Assembly: GCF_020217185.1 (NCBI RefSeq)
Contig: NZ_JAIWNX010000309.1
Coordinates: forward strand, 1 to 13,070
From: Asticcacaulis sp.
GTDB taxonomy: Bacteria; Pseudomonadota; Alphaproteobacteria; Caulobacterales; Caulobacteraceae
Length of the DNA stretch: 13,070 bases
Direction: 5' to 3'
The first letter of the stretch is position 1; every line of letters begins with the position of its first letter. The translations under genes were made by a program, and so were the position numbers. Under the pieces are notes generated by a model, which saw only the letters and a program-made list of their open reading frames with translations, was not told the origin of the DNA and made no database searches. Below are positions 1 to 6,813 of this stretch, piece after piece.

Positions 1-201
1 TCTGGCGCGCTGCTGGCGCGGGCGGCGCGGGCGCGCGCCACGCTGGACGGACGCGACTACGTGCTGCCGGACGACATCAAGGCGCTGTACCTGCCGTCCA
101 TGCGCCACCGCGTGCTGCTGTCGCCCTCGGCCGAAATCGAGGGGCAGTCGGTGGACGGCGTCCTGCAAGGCCTTCTGGAGCGTATCGAGATCCCCAGATG
201 A
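1..201 (+). CDS. MoxR-family AAA+ ATPase, C-terminal end (partial)
   Basis: Only the last 66 residues are present, read in frame from base 1 to the TGA at 199-201; the ATPase core with its Walker motifs lies upstream of the window. What is visible matches the C-terminal helical lid of MoxR ATPases: an Ala/Arg-rich helix, then [13 protein letters not shown], then a [15 protein letters not shown] segment, ending in IEIPR. GRDYV.PDD and the HR-L-L..AE.EG pattern are family hallmarks. MoxR proteins are thought to act as chaperone-like ATPases on partner proteins that carry VWA-like domains; the next gene, DUF58, is their usual partner. The stop overlaps the next start as ATGA (198-201), implying translational coupling. 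The family call is firm; the specific client is unknown. Confidence 0.9.
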   Translation, partial: SGALLARAARARATLDGRDYVLPDDIKALYLPSMRHRVLLSPSAEIEGQSVDGVLQGLLERIEIPR

Positions 202-1508
202 TCCATCCCACCCCGCGCCTGATCCGGATACTGATCGCCTGCGTCCTTCTGGGGGCGGGGGTGGTCTTTATAGCGCCTGCCGTCTGGTGGGTCATGCCGC
301 TGATCATGCTGGGGTTGATGGCGCTGGCGGTGTTTGAGGGGGTTTTTGCGCCGCTGCCGTCGCACCTGACGCTGGATATCCCCCTGCCGCGTCGCATCGG
401 TGTCGGGCGCGACTATGGCTTTGCCTACGCCGTGCGCTTTAAGGCGCGCACGCCCAAAAAGATCGAAATCCGCTGGGGCGTGTCGTCACGCCTGCAAACG
501 CCGCAGGCCGGTCTGACCCTGAGCCCCGATGCTGGCCTGTTCAAGGGACAACTGGCCCTGCGCGCCACGGCGCGCGGCAAGGCGGCGGTGGAAACCGCGC
601 ATCTGCGCTGGAGCGGTGTTTTGGGCCTCGGCTATGTGCAGAAGATCGTGCCGCTTAAGGCCGAAATGGTGGTCACGCCGGATATTGAGGGCGTACAGCA
701 GGACGCCGCCGCCCTGTTTTCACGTGACTCCGTCTATGGGGTGCGGGTGCAGAACCAGTTGCACAATGGCTCCGAATACCACGCACTGCGCGAATACGAC
801 TCGTCGCAGGACCATCGCCGCATCGACTGGCGCTCCTCGGCGCGTCACCTCAAACTGCTGTCGCGTGAGTTTCAGACCGAGCGCAACCACCATATCGTGC
901 TGGCCTTCGACACCGGCCGCCTGATGGGTGAGCCGCTGCTGCGGGTCAAAAAGCTCGACCGCGCCCTCTATGCCGGCCTGCTGCTGGGCTACTGCGCGCT
1001 GAAAATCGGCGACAATGTACGCTCTTTCGCTTTTGCGGCGCGGCCGTATCACAATGCGCCGCTGCTGGCCGGGACGCAGGCCTATGAGACGCTGAAGGCG
1101 CAATTGTCGGGCCTCGACGATCGGCCCGAAGAAACCAACCATACGCTGGCCCTGGCCGATCTGGGGTCGAAGATCGCACGCCGTTCGCTGATCGTGCTGT
1201 TTACCGACTTTATCGACGAAATCAGCGCCGACCTGATGCTCGAAGCCTTGCAGCGCCTGTCGAAAAAGCACCTGATCGTCTTTGTCGCCTTCCGCGATGA
1301 GGTGCTGGAGGGGCTGGCCGCGTCCGAACCGCAGGCGGCTGATGACGTCACGCGCGCCATCTTCGCCCGCCGCCTGTTGCAACAGCGCGAAACCGTCCAC
1401 GCGACGTTGCGCCGCTACGGTATCGAAGTGCTGGAGCCCACCACTGAGGCCATGGCCGTGCAACTGGTGCTCAAATATCTGGAAATGAAACGGGAGGACC
1501 GGTTGTGA
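198..1508 (+). CDS. DUF58 domain protein (VWA-like partner of MoxR)
   Basis: This is a 436-residue protein. Two hydrophobic segments near the N-terminus (about 10-27 and 30-48) anchor it in the inner membrane. A beta-rich middle follows. The DUF58 signature starts at about residue 191 with [21 protein letters not shown], then SSAR and a VWA-like half. The place where a VWA domain carries its DxSxS metal site reads D238-T-G-R-L, so the site is degenerate and metal binding may be lost. A second VWA-like strand, [10 protein letters not shown], is at about 331-340. No transfer or truncation is evident. The start ATG overlaps the MoxR stop and has no good Shine-Dalgarno at normal distance, so translation probably depends on reinitiation from moxR. 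DUF58 proteins co-occur with MoxR ATPases and are presumed to work with them; no reaction is established. Domain call firm, role inferred. Confidence 0.92.
   Translation: MIHPTPRLIRILIACVLLGAGVVFIAPAVWWVMPLIMLGLMALAVFEGVFAPLPSHLTLDIPLPRRIGVGRDYGFAYAVRFKARTPKKIEIRWGVSSRLQTPQAGLTLSPDAGLFKGQLALRATARGKAAVETAHLRWSGVLGLGYVQKIVPLKAEMVVTPDIEGVQQDAAALFSRDSVYGVRVQNQLHNGSEYHALREYDSSQDHRRIDWRSSARHLKLLSREFQTERNHHIVLAFDTGRLMGEPLLRVKKLDRALYAGLLLGYCALKIGDNVRSFAFAARPYHNAPLLAGTQAYETLKAQLSGLDDRPEETNHTLALADLGSKIARRSLIVLFTDFIDEISADLMLEALQRLSKKHLIVFVAFRDEVLEGLAASEPQAADDVTRAIFARRLLQQRETVHATLRRYGIEVLEPTTEAMAVQLVLKYLEMKREDRL
1492..1498 (+). promoter_or_regulatory. Strong Shine-Dalgarno for the GTG-started SpoIIM-family gene
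   Basis: GGGAGGA lies six bases before the GTG at 1505 and inside the end of the DUF58 gene. It supports the GTG start that overlaps the DUF58 stop, and suggests the downstream gene can be translated efficiently on its own as well as by coupling. Confidence 0.75.
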
Positions 1509-2560
1509 GCGAAGCTGCCAACGAAAAGCCCCCTCTGCAACTCAAGAGCCAGAAGTTCCGCGAAGCGCGCGAAAAGGACTGGAAGGCGCTGGCCAAACAG
1601 ATCGACCGCGCTGAAAACGGAGGCTTGCGCAAATTCACCACCGAGGAATTGCTGGACCTGCCGGTACTTTACCGTTCGACGGTATCGTCTCTGTCGATGG
1701 CGCAGTCGATCTCGCTGGATCGCAACCTGATCACCTTCCTGCAGGCCCTGTGTGCGCGCGCCTATGTCTACATGTACGGACCGCACGCCCGGCCCGGCGT
1801 GATTGTTCGCGACTTTTTCCTGCGCGACCTGCCGCGCTCGGTGCGCGCCCTATGGGGGGAGTTGTCCCTGTCCACCCTGTGTCTGGTGCTGGGGATTGTC
1901 GGGGGTATATTGATGTGCATGGCCGACCCCAGTTGGTACGATCCGCTGGTCGGGGGCATGTCGCAGGGCCGTGATCTGAACGCCAGCGTTGACGACCTGC
2001 GCAAGACCATTGGCGGCAGCGAAAGCGGTGAACCGCTCGCGGCCTTTTCGGTCTTCCTGATGAGCCACAACACGCAGGTGACGTTATCGGCCTTTGCCCT
2101 GGGGGTGATCGGCGGCCTGCCGACGGCCTTTCTGATGATTGTCTTTGGCATGTCGGTCGGGGCGATGGTGTGGCTGTTTGCCTCACGCGGTTTGGGACCG
2201 GATTTCATAGCCTGGCTGTCGATTCACGGCACGACCGAGCTGACGGCGGCCGTCATCGGCGCGGCGGCGGGGTTTCATCTGGCGCGGCGCATCATGTTCC
2301 CCGGCCACCTGACGCGCAAGGCGGCGCTGGCCGAAGCCGGGCGACTGGCCGGGACGGCCATGCTGGGGGCCATGCTGATGTTGGTCATCGCCGGCTTTAT
2401 CGAAGGCGTGGCGCGTCAGACGGTGACCGAGATGTGGGCGCGCTTTACGTTTGGCGGGGTGATGCTGGTCTTTTGGCTGGCCTATTTCATCGCGGTCGGT
2501 CGTCTGCGCAAACCGCGCCCGCCAAAGCTCAGTCATGAGGTCGGCCATGCCCAGACCTGA
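1505..2560 (+). CDS. SpoIIM/DUF95-family integral membrane protein
   Basis: This 351-residue protein starts at GTG. It has a charged cytoplasmic N-terminus of about 115 residues, then roughly six membrane segments: about 118-140, two within 190-226, 237-258, 281-301 and 315-333. The family signature is clear: SHNTQV at 187-192 with the following small-residue helix, and HGTTEL at 241-246 leading into a Gly/Ala-rich helix that ends in FPG near 265-267. The family is named after the Bacillus sporulation protein SpoIIM, where the DMP complex remodels septal peptidoglycan during engulfment. Here no sporulation gene is nearby, and the protein belongs to the wider group found beside MoxR and DUF58 in non-sporulating bacteria. 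The reading frame overlaps its neighbours at both ends, so it is an operon member. Family firm; role in envelope remodelling or transport is only a guess. Confidence 0.9.
   Translation: MSEAANEKPPLQLKSQKFREAREKDWKALAKQIDRAENGGLRKFTTEELLDLPVLYRSTVSSLSMAQSISLDRNLITFLQALCARAYVYMYGPHARPGVIVRDFFLRDLPRSVRALWGELSLSTLCLVLGIVGGILMCMADPSWYDPLVGGMSQGRDLNASVDDLRKTIGGSESGEPLAAFSVFLMSHNTQVTLSAFALGVIGGLPTAFLMIVFGMSVGAMVWLFASRGLGPDFIAWLSIHGTTELTAAVIGAAAGFHLARRIMFPGHLTRKAALAEAGRLAGTAMLGAMLMLVIAGFIEGVARQTVTEMWARFTFGGVMLVFWLAYFIAVGRLRKPRPPKLSHEVGHAQT
2537..2540 (+). promoter_or_regulatory. Shine-Dalgarno deciding the RDD gene start
   Basis: GAGG at 2537-2540 sits six bases before the ATG at 2547. The in-frame ATG at 2535 lacks a comparable motif upstream and would overlap this site, so 2547 is the preferred start. 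Confidence 0.55.
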
Positions 2561-3470
2561 CCTGATGAAGGGCGGGGCCGTCGCCCTGCCGTCCACAGAG
2601 GGCCCCGTCACGCCGGTGACGACGCCCGAAGGCGTGGTGCTGTCGTTTCGCACGGCCTCCTTCGCCTCGCGTCTGGCGGCGCTGGTGATCGACTTTCTGA
2701 TCATCATTCTGGCGCCCGTTGTGCTGGTGATCCTGTACATCCTCCTGCCGTTCGAACACCTGAAGTTCGACAATGTGAAGATGGATCATCCCGCCATTCA
2801 GGCGCTGTTTATCCTGTTTGTACTGATCGGCTTCTTCCTGCGCTCGGGCTATTTCATGCTGTTTGAGCTGGGGCCGCGCGCCGCCACGCCGGGCAAGCGG
2901 GTGATGAAGATTCGCGTCATTTCGCACGATGGCGGTCATCTGACGCCCTCAGCGGTGATTACACGCAACGCCCTGCGTGAGGTGGAGCTGTACCTGCCCC
3001 TGACTCTGGCGCTTCAGGCCAGCGTCAATGGCGGCTGGGTGTCGCTGGTGGCCCTGATCTGGACCCTGACTCTTGCTCTGTTGCCGCTGTTCAATACGTC
3101 GCGGGCGCGGCTGGGTGATTTTCTGGGCGGTACGCGCGTCGTGCATGTACCGCGTGAGCGCCTGAGCTTCGATCTGGCTGAACAGGCCCCGGTCACGTCG
3201 CCCGGCCTCACCTTTACGCCGGAACAGATCAGCGTGTATGGCGAAAAGGAACTGGGCGTGCTGGAAGAGGTCTTGCGCGAAAAGCGTGCGACCACCTTGC
3301 GTGCCGTCGCCGATCGCATCAAGGCGCGCATCGGCTGGGTCGAACCCAAGATCGCCAGCGATATCCCTTCGGACGAGGCGTTCCTGCGGGCCTATTATGC
3401 CGCCCTGCGGGCGCAGCTTGAGGGGCGAATGCTTCTGGGTCGCCGCCGCAAGGACAAGTTCGACGAATAA
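2547..3470 (+). CDS. RDD-domain membrane protein
   Basis: I annotate 307 residues from the ATG at 2547; starting at 2535 would add four residues, and an ATG at 2565 is also in frame. The RDD domain spans about 34-200. Its first helix carries the diagnostic Arg and Asp (R42, D49 in SRLAALVID). The central PGKRVMKIRV stretch is at about 115-124, and the domain closes with RARLGDFLGGTRVV near 186-199. Hydrophobic segments are at about 42-68, 85-106 and 148-182. The last 100 or so residues are hydrophilic, probably cytoplasmic, and rich in charged helices, longer than a minimal RDD protein. RDD domains have no agreed activity; some members have been linked to ion transport. The gene overlaps the SpoIIM-family gene by 14 bases and appears to end the operon. 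Family firm, function unknown. Confidence 0.88.
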   Translation: MPRPDLMKGGAVALPSTEGPVTPVTTPEGVVLSFRTASFASRLAALVIDFLIIILAPVVLVILYILLPFEHLKFDNVKMDHPAIQALFILFVLIGFFLRSGYFMLFELGPRAATPGKRVMKIRVISHDGGHLTPSAVITRNALREVELYLPLTLALQASVNGGWVSLVALIWTLTLALLPLFNTSRARLGDFLGGTRVVHVPRERLSFDLAEQAPVTSPGLTFTPEQISVYGEKELGVLEEVLREKRATTLRAVADRIKARIGWVEPKIASDIPSDEAFLRAYYAALRAQLEGRMLLGRRRKDKFDE

Positions 3471-3476
3471 AAACCG

Positions 3477-4220
3477 TCAGCCAAAGACATCCGCCGCGCT
3501 GTCGGTCGGCTGGCCTTCCTTGGCCTGACGCAGGCACACATAGGCGGCGACGCTGAACACCAGAGAAAAGGCATCGCTCAGCGTGTTGATCAGGGTGGAC
3601 GCGCCGATAATCACGGGCTGCGGCAGGTCCTGACCGACCAACAGCATCGGGGCTTCGGCAATGGCCCCGATAACCATTTCCAGCAAGCCCACACAGATAA
3701 ACACCCCCAGCAACGCCCAGCGATGGCCGCGCGTCAGCTCAAAACTGCGTTGCATAGCGTCTGTGATTCCGGTCTTACCCTCAGCAATATAGGCGGTGCA
3801 GGTGACCGATAAGGCCAGCATCAGAATAATGCCGGGTATAACCAGCAGCATGAACCCCAGCCCGACCAACAGCCCGCACAGGCAAAAGAGAATCAGCAGA
3901 GGAATAATATTCATCAGGCTGCGGCCCAGAGCGTCGGCCAAGCGGAACTCACTGCGCGCCAGGCCCGTCACGGCAATTTCGGTGATGACCGAATAGTTGA
4001 TCAGATAAAGCGCCACGCAAAGTACGGCATAGGCGACAGCCGGCCAGCCGTGGGTAAACAGCGACTCAAACAGCTTGTCGCCTGTGTTTCCGGTCAGATC
4101 GTAGAGGAAGATGGCCCCCAGCACCGACGGCAGGCCCATGATAAAAAAGGCTGTGCCAAAGATCAGCACAAAGTGCCGGCCCAACAGGTCGAAGCCGCGA
4201 TTGAAAATAGCTGAGAACAT
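3477..4220 (-). CDS. Integral membrane protein, GDPD membrane-domain/YciC-like
   Basis: The protein has 247 residues, most of them hydrophobic, with about six predicted membrane segments: about 16-38, 60-80, 103-126, 128-146, 169-190 and 205-230. The region from about 128 to 168 is diagnostic: IPG, a long helix, YIAEGKTG, then DAMQRSFELTRGHRW. This P-G...E..G...A..RS..L..G..W pattern is shared by the membrane domain found in some glycerophosphodiester phosphodiesterases, YciC and related proteins. The catalytic phosphodiesterase barrel itself is absent, so no enzyme activity should be assigned. A good ribosome site, GGGGGAG (4229-4235, read on the minus strand), lies eight bases before the ATG. 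The gene is 60 bases downstream of the EAL gene on the same strand and may be cotranscribed with it. It converges on the RDD gene with six bases between stops. Fold class likely; function unknown. Confidence 0.8.
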   Translation of the reverse strand: MFSAIFNRGFDLLGRHFVLIFGTAFFIMGLPSVLGAIFLYDLTGNTGDKLFESLFTHGWPAVAYAVLCVALYLINYSVITEIAVTGLARSEFRLADALGRSLMNIIPLLILFCLCGLLVGLGFMLLVIPGIILMLALSVTCTAYIAEGKTGITDAMQRSFELTRGHRWALLGVFICVGLLEMVIGAIAEAPMLLVGQDLPQPVIIGASTLINTLSDAFSLVFSVAAYVCLRQAKEGQPTDSAADVFG

Positions 4221-4280
4221 GCTGCTTTCTCCCCCAGCGAGGAGATTAGACCGTCAAAATGACCCTGACAAGGGGAGGGA

Positions 4281-5954
4281 TCAGCCCCAGGTTTCCCTGA
4301 CCCCTTTACGGCGCGCCACGGCATGGGATACCGCATTGCTGCGCGGCGGAATCTGGGCGGCGGGCTTACCGAACAGCCAGCCCTGTCCGTGGGTGATGCC
4401 GAGGTCTTTGGCCAGACGCACCATGTCCTCTGACTCGATCATTTCGCCGATACACTTGCACTTCAGTTCCTGACACAGGATGCTCAGGGAGTGGATGAGT
4501 GCGCGTTGACGCGGCTGGGTGAGGGCGGTCTTGAGGAACGGGCCGTCGATCTTGATATAGTCCACATCGAAGCGGCGCAGATAATTATAGGCGGCGGCCC
4601 CTGAGCCGAAATCATCCAGACAGATTTCATATCCGCGGCGGCGCAGATCGGCGAGGAAGCGCGCGGCGTCCTCGACATCCTCGATCATGTGCGACTCGGT
4701 CAGTTCGAACATCAGCCGGTTTTTGAGCGCAGGCTCGGCTTTAAGGCGGGCACTGAGGCGGTCGCGGAACTGCGCGTTCTGCACCGAAAGGCCCGAAAGG
4801 TTCATGGCGATGGATTCGCCGGGATACTGATGCAGGGCGCTGATCGCCTTGTCGCAGACGGCCAGATCGAATTCGACCGCCAGCCCCACCTGCTCGGAAA
4901 AGCGCACCGTGTCGTAGGAATCCAGCCCGCCGTTGAAACGCAACAGCGCTTCGTAGTGATGAACCTCACGCGACGCTATGTCCACAACCGGTTGATAATG
5001 CAGGGTGAACTGACCGGCGGCGAGGACGGCCTTGACGCGGGCGTACTGATCGACGGCGGCGTTGATGGCGGCGTTCAGGCTGTTTTGCAGATCACGCGCT
5101 TCAAGCGTCGCGGTCTTGGTAAACTTGTCCACGACGTAGGACAGGGCCTTGGCGACGCTGTCTTCGCTGAGGTTTGTGGTATCCATAGACAGGGTAACGA
5201 TGCTGGAAGACACGCGGTCTTCCTTGACCCCGGCATTACTCAGCACCTGCTGAATATCCCCCATCAGTTGCGCTTCGCTGATGGCGTTGGAGCCCTGATC
5301 GGCCATTAGGCCAAACTCATCGTCTCCCAGACGGGCGGCCGCGCCGGTCGGCCCGGAGGAGGCGCGCAGCAGGGCACCGATTTCACCCATCAACTGTTCA
5401 GAGCGCGACTGCGGCATCTTGTCCATGGCGTCGCTCAGGCCATTCAGCCGGATCAGCTGCATTTCCTGCAACATGGCCGCACCCGAACCGGCATCCCCCG
5501 GTTTAATGGACCGCGAGGCCATATGCTGGAATTCGCACAGATCGAGCAGGCCCGAAATATCATCGCGTTCAGGCAAGGCCTTGACCAGCGGCTCAGACAG
5601 CACGGTGACGGTCACGAAGGTCCGCTGCCGATCGGGCAGATAACAGGCCCCCAGATTGACATGGATCGGTTTGCGGCCATCGGGTTTCAGGCGGACGGTG
5701 GCCGGGTCGATACGCCCGATTTCGCGCGCCCGTGCCAGCAGGCGGGCGACCAGATAACGATCTGCGGATGGAAACAGCGCTTCGATGGCCTGCCCTTTGA
5801 CGCTTTGTGCGTCTTCGGCCAGAAGGGCGTTGGTGGCCCCGATGGTGCGGGCGATTTTTCCGCCCTCATCGACTTCAACCAGCAGATCGGCCGCCGCGAG
5901 GGAAAAGGCAATGTAGCGGTCGCGCTGGTTTTTGTAGTCGTCGCGTTCGGGCAT
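4281..5954 (-). CDS. PAS / degenerate GGDEF / EAL protein, probable c-di-GMP phosphodiesterase
   Basis: I annotate 557 residues from the ATG at 5954, which has AAGGA 11 bases upstream; an in-frame GTG at 6005 would add 17 residues but lacks a ribosome site. There is no membrane segment, so it is cytoplasmic. Residues about 10-125 look like a PAS-type sensor. Residues about 165-290 align with a GGDEF domain, but the motif reads G-D-D-E-F (210-214) and the usual DxLTxLxNR and FKxxND segments are missing, so cyclase activity is unlikely. The EAL domain (about 305-540) looks competent: E335 in EALLRF, N385 in NLS, E417, D447-D448 in DDFGSG, K468, E504, E507 and Q524 are all in place. EAL domains hydrolyse c-di-GMP to pGpG. 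The usual EGVE near residue 504 is EMIE here, a small deviation. It is divergent from tetR. Phosphodiesterase activity is inferred from residues. Confidence 0.9.
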   Translation of the reverse strand: MPERDDYKNQRDRYIAFSLAAADLLVEVDEGGKIARTIGATNALLAEDAQSVKGQAIEALFPSADRYLVARLLARAREIGRIDPATVRLKPDGRKPIHVNLGACYLPDRQRTFVTVTVLSEPLVKALPERDDISGLLDLCEFQHMASRSIKPGDAGSGAAMLQEMQLIRLNGLSDAMDKMPQSRSEQLMGEIGALLRASSGPTGAAARLGDDEFGLMADQGSNAISEAQLMGDIQQVLSNAGVKEDRVSSSIVTLSMDTTNLSEDSVAKALSYVVDKFTKTATLEARDLQNSLNAAINAAVDQYARVKAVLAAGQFTLHYQPVVDIASREVHHYEALLRFNGGLDSYDTVRFSEQVGLAVEFDLAVCDKAISALHQYPGESIAMNLSGLSVQNAQFRDRLSARLKAEPALKNRLMFELTESHMIEDVEDAARFLADLRRRGYEICLDDFGSGAAAYNYLRRFDVDYIKIDGPFLKTALTQPRQRALIHSLSILCQELKCKCIGEMIESEDMVRLAKDLGITHGQGWLFGKPAAQIPPRSNAVSHAVARRKGVRETWG

Positions 5955-5965
5955 GCAGCTAAAAG

Positions 5966-5970
5966 TCCTT
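5966..5970 (-). promoter_or_regulatory. Shine-Dalgarno supporting the internal ATG start of the EAL gene
   Basis: On the minus strand AAGGA precedes the ATG at 5954 by 11 bases. No such motif precedes the longer GTG start at 6005, and the 17 extra residues it would add (rich in Trp, Cys, Thr and Arg) look unlike the rest of the protein. Confidence 0.5.
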
Positions 5971-6022
5971 GTGCGGGTGCATACCCACCATGATATCTCC
6001 GCCACCTAAACAGAAAATGCTT

Positions 6023-6051
6023 AATAAAGCCTCTGCGCAGCGATGTGTAAA
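6023..6051 (-). promoter_or_regulatory. Candidate promoter of the EAL gene
   Basis: Read on the minus strand, TTTACA (6051-6046) and TTTATT (6028-6023) are separated by 17 bases. They match the sigma-70 consensus at 5/6 and 4/6 positions. Transcription would start near 6016 and give a leader of about 60 bases before the ATG at 5954. The assignment rests on motif and position only. Confidence 0.35.
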
Positions 6052-6053
6052 CG

Positions 6054-6081
6054 TTGACAGGACAGACTTGTCTGTCAAAAT
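6054..6081 (+). promoter_or_regulatory. Candidate promoter of the tetR gene
   Basis: A perfect TTGACA (6054-6059) is followed after 16 bases by CAAAAT (6076-6081), a 4/6 match to the -10 box. The start of transcription would be near 6088, about 20 bases before the tetR ATG. The spacer is almost entirely filled by the palindrome at 6061-6076, as expected for a repressor that blocks its own promoter. Confidence 0.5.
6061..6076. promoter_or_regulatory. Candidate TetR operator, perfect 7-2-7 palindrome
   Basis: GACAGAC-tt-GTCTGTC is a perfect inverted repeat with two-base spacing, 33 bases before the tetR start. A second, overlapping symmetry exists: TTGACAG (6054-6060) mirrors CTGTCAA (6072-6078). 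Size and placement fit a homodimeric TetR repressor acting on its own gene, and the site also lies about ten bases upstream of the candidate -35 box of the divergent EAL gene. I see no second copy upstream of the MHYT or RND genes. Confidence 0.65.
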
Positions 6082-6096
6082 CGGCGTCACTCACAG

Positions 6097-6102
6097 GGAG
6101 GG
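6097..6102 (+). promoter_or_regulatory. Shine-Dalgarno of tetR
   Basis: GGAGGG sits six bases before the ATG at 6109, a strong site that fixes this start. Confidence 0.7.
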
Positions 6103-6108
6103 TCGGAC

Positions 6109-6708
6109 ATGGCTGGAACGAAAACGGGCGTCAGGGATCGCATTGTGCAGACGGCCTTGCCGTTATTTGCCACGCAGGGGTTTCGCGCGACGGGTATTGA
6201 TCGCATCATCGCGGATTCAGCGGTCGCTAAGGCCAGTTTCTATCGCCACTTCCCGTCCAAGGACGATCTGATCCTCGCCTGCCTTGAACGCTGGCATATT
6301 TCGCATTTTGCCGCGCTCAAGATCGCTGTCGAAGCGGGGGAGGTCAAATCGCGACCCCTGTCTCTGTTCGATGCCCTGCCCCAGGTGTCGGAAGCGACGA
6401 TGCGGGGGGACCTGCTGATTACGGCTACGGTTGAATTTGGCTCTGCCAAACCGGCGATAGCTGACGTTGTGGCCGCCGCCCGCCATCAGTTGCGCGAATG
6501 GTTTGAAACCCTGCTGGGGGAGGCGGGCTATGCCGACATGGCCGATAGCCTGTCGCATGAATGGCTGCTGCTCTATGAAGGCGCCATGATCGGGTCCTTG
6601 CGCGAAACGCCGCAGCAGGCGGCGCGCTGCGCCCGCGCCAATGCTGAACGCAGTCTTCAGCAGATTCAGCTCAAGCGTCTCCTCAGCAAGACCTTGCCGG
6701 GCACCTGA
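6109..6708 (+). CDS. TetR/AcrR-family transcriptional regulator
   Basis: This 199-residue protein is of usual length for the family. The N-terminal helix-turn-helix domain (about 8-55) is textbook TetR_N: an Arg-rich first helix, FATQGFRATGIDRII, then ADSAVAKASFYRHFPSKDDL with the recognition helix around 40-46. The C-terminal ligand-binding and dimerisation half (about 60-199) is helical and does not reveal its ligand. TetR proteins are usually repressors released by a small molecule. Its target is probably its own promoter through the palindrome at 6061-6076, and perhaps the divergent EAL gene. Although an RND pump gene lies 3 kb downstream, the MHYT gene and a terminator intervene and no matching palindrome precedes the pump, so control of the pump is not supported by sequence. 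Confidence 0.93.
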   Translation: MAGTKTGVRDRIVQTALPLFATQGFRATGIDRIIADSAVAKASFYRHFPSKDDLILACLERWHISHFAALKIAVEAGEVKSRPLSLFDALPQVSEATMRGDLLITATVEFGSAKPAIADVVAAARHQLREWFETLLGEAGYADMADSLSHEWLLLYEGAMIGSLRETPQQAARCARANAERSLQQIQLKRLLSKTLPGT

Positions 6709-6750
6709 ACCCGTCCGGCGCGTCAGACGTATCGGTGTTAACACAATCGA

Positions 6751-6773
6751 AAAGCCTTCCATGGCAAGGCTTT
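6751..6773. terminator. Hairpin after tetR, possible weak terminator
   Basis: AAAGCCTT (6751-6758) and AAGGCTTT (6766-6773) form a perfect eight-pair stem around a seven-base loop that contains CCATGG. It lies 42 bases after the tetR stop. The stem is only half GC and the T-run is short (part of the stem plus TTTG), so termination would be weak; it could equally be a leader structure for the MHYT gene. Confidence 0.4.
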
Positions 6774-6813
6774 GTAGAAAGTGTGCAAAACGCACTGAGT
6801 GGGACGCTTGAAA

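Noticed and set aside
720..1463. A 247-codon minus-strand open frame opposite the DUF58 gene
   Set aside because: The DUF58 signature on the + strand is clear and the antisense product resembles no family.
1505..2560. The SpoIIM-like gene as a sign of a sporulating organism
   Set aside because: The family is widespread in non-spore-formers beside MoxR and DUF58, and no other sporulation gene is present.
3477..4220. Glycerophosphodiester phosphodiesterase activity for the minus-strand membrane protein
   Set aside because: Only the membrane-domain pattern is present; the catalytic TIM-barrel domain is missing.
4689..5309. A 206-codon + strand open frame opposite the EAL gene
   Set aside because: The minus strand encodes intact EAL catalytic motifs over the same bases; the + strand product is a shadow.
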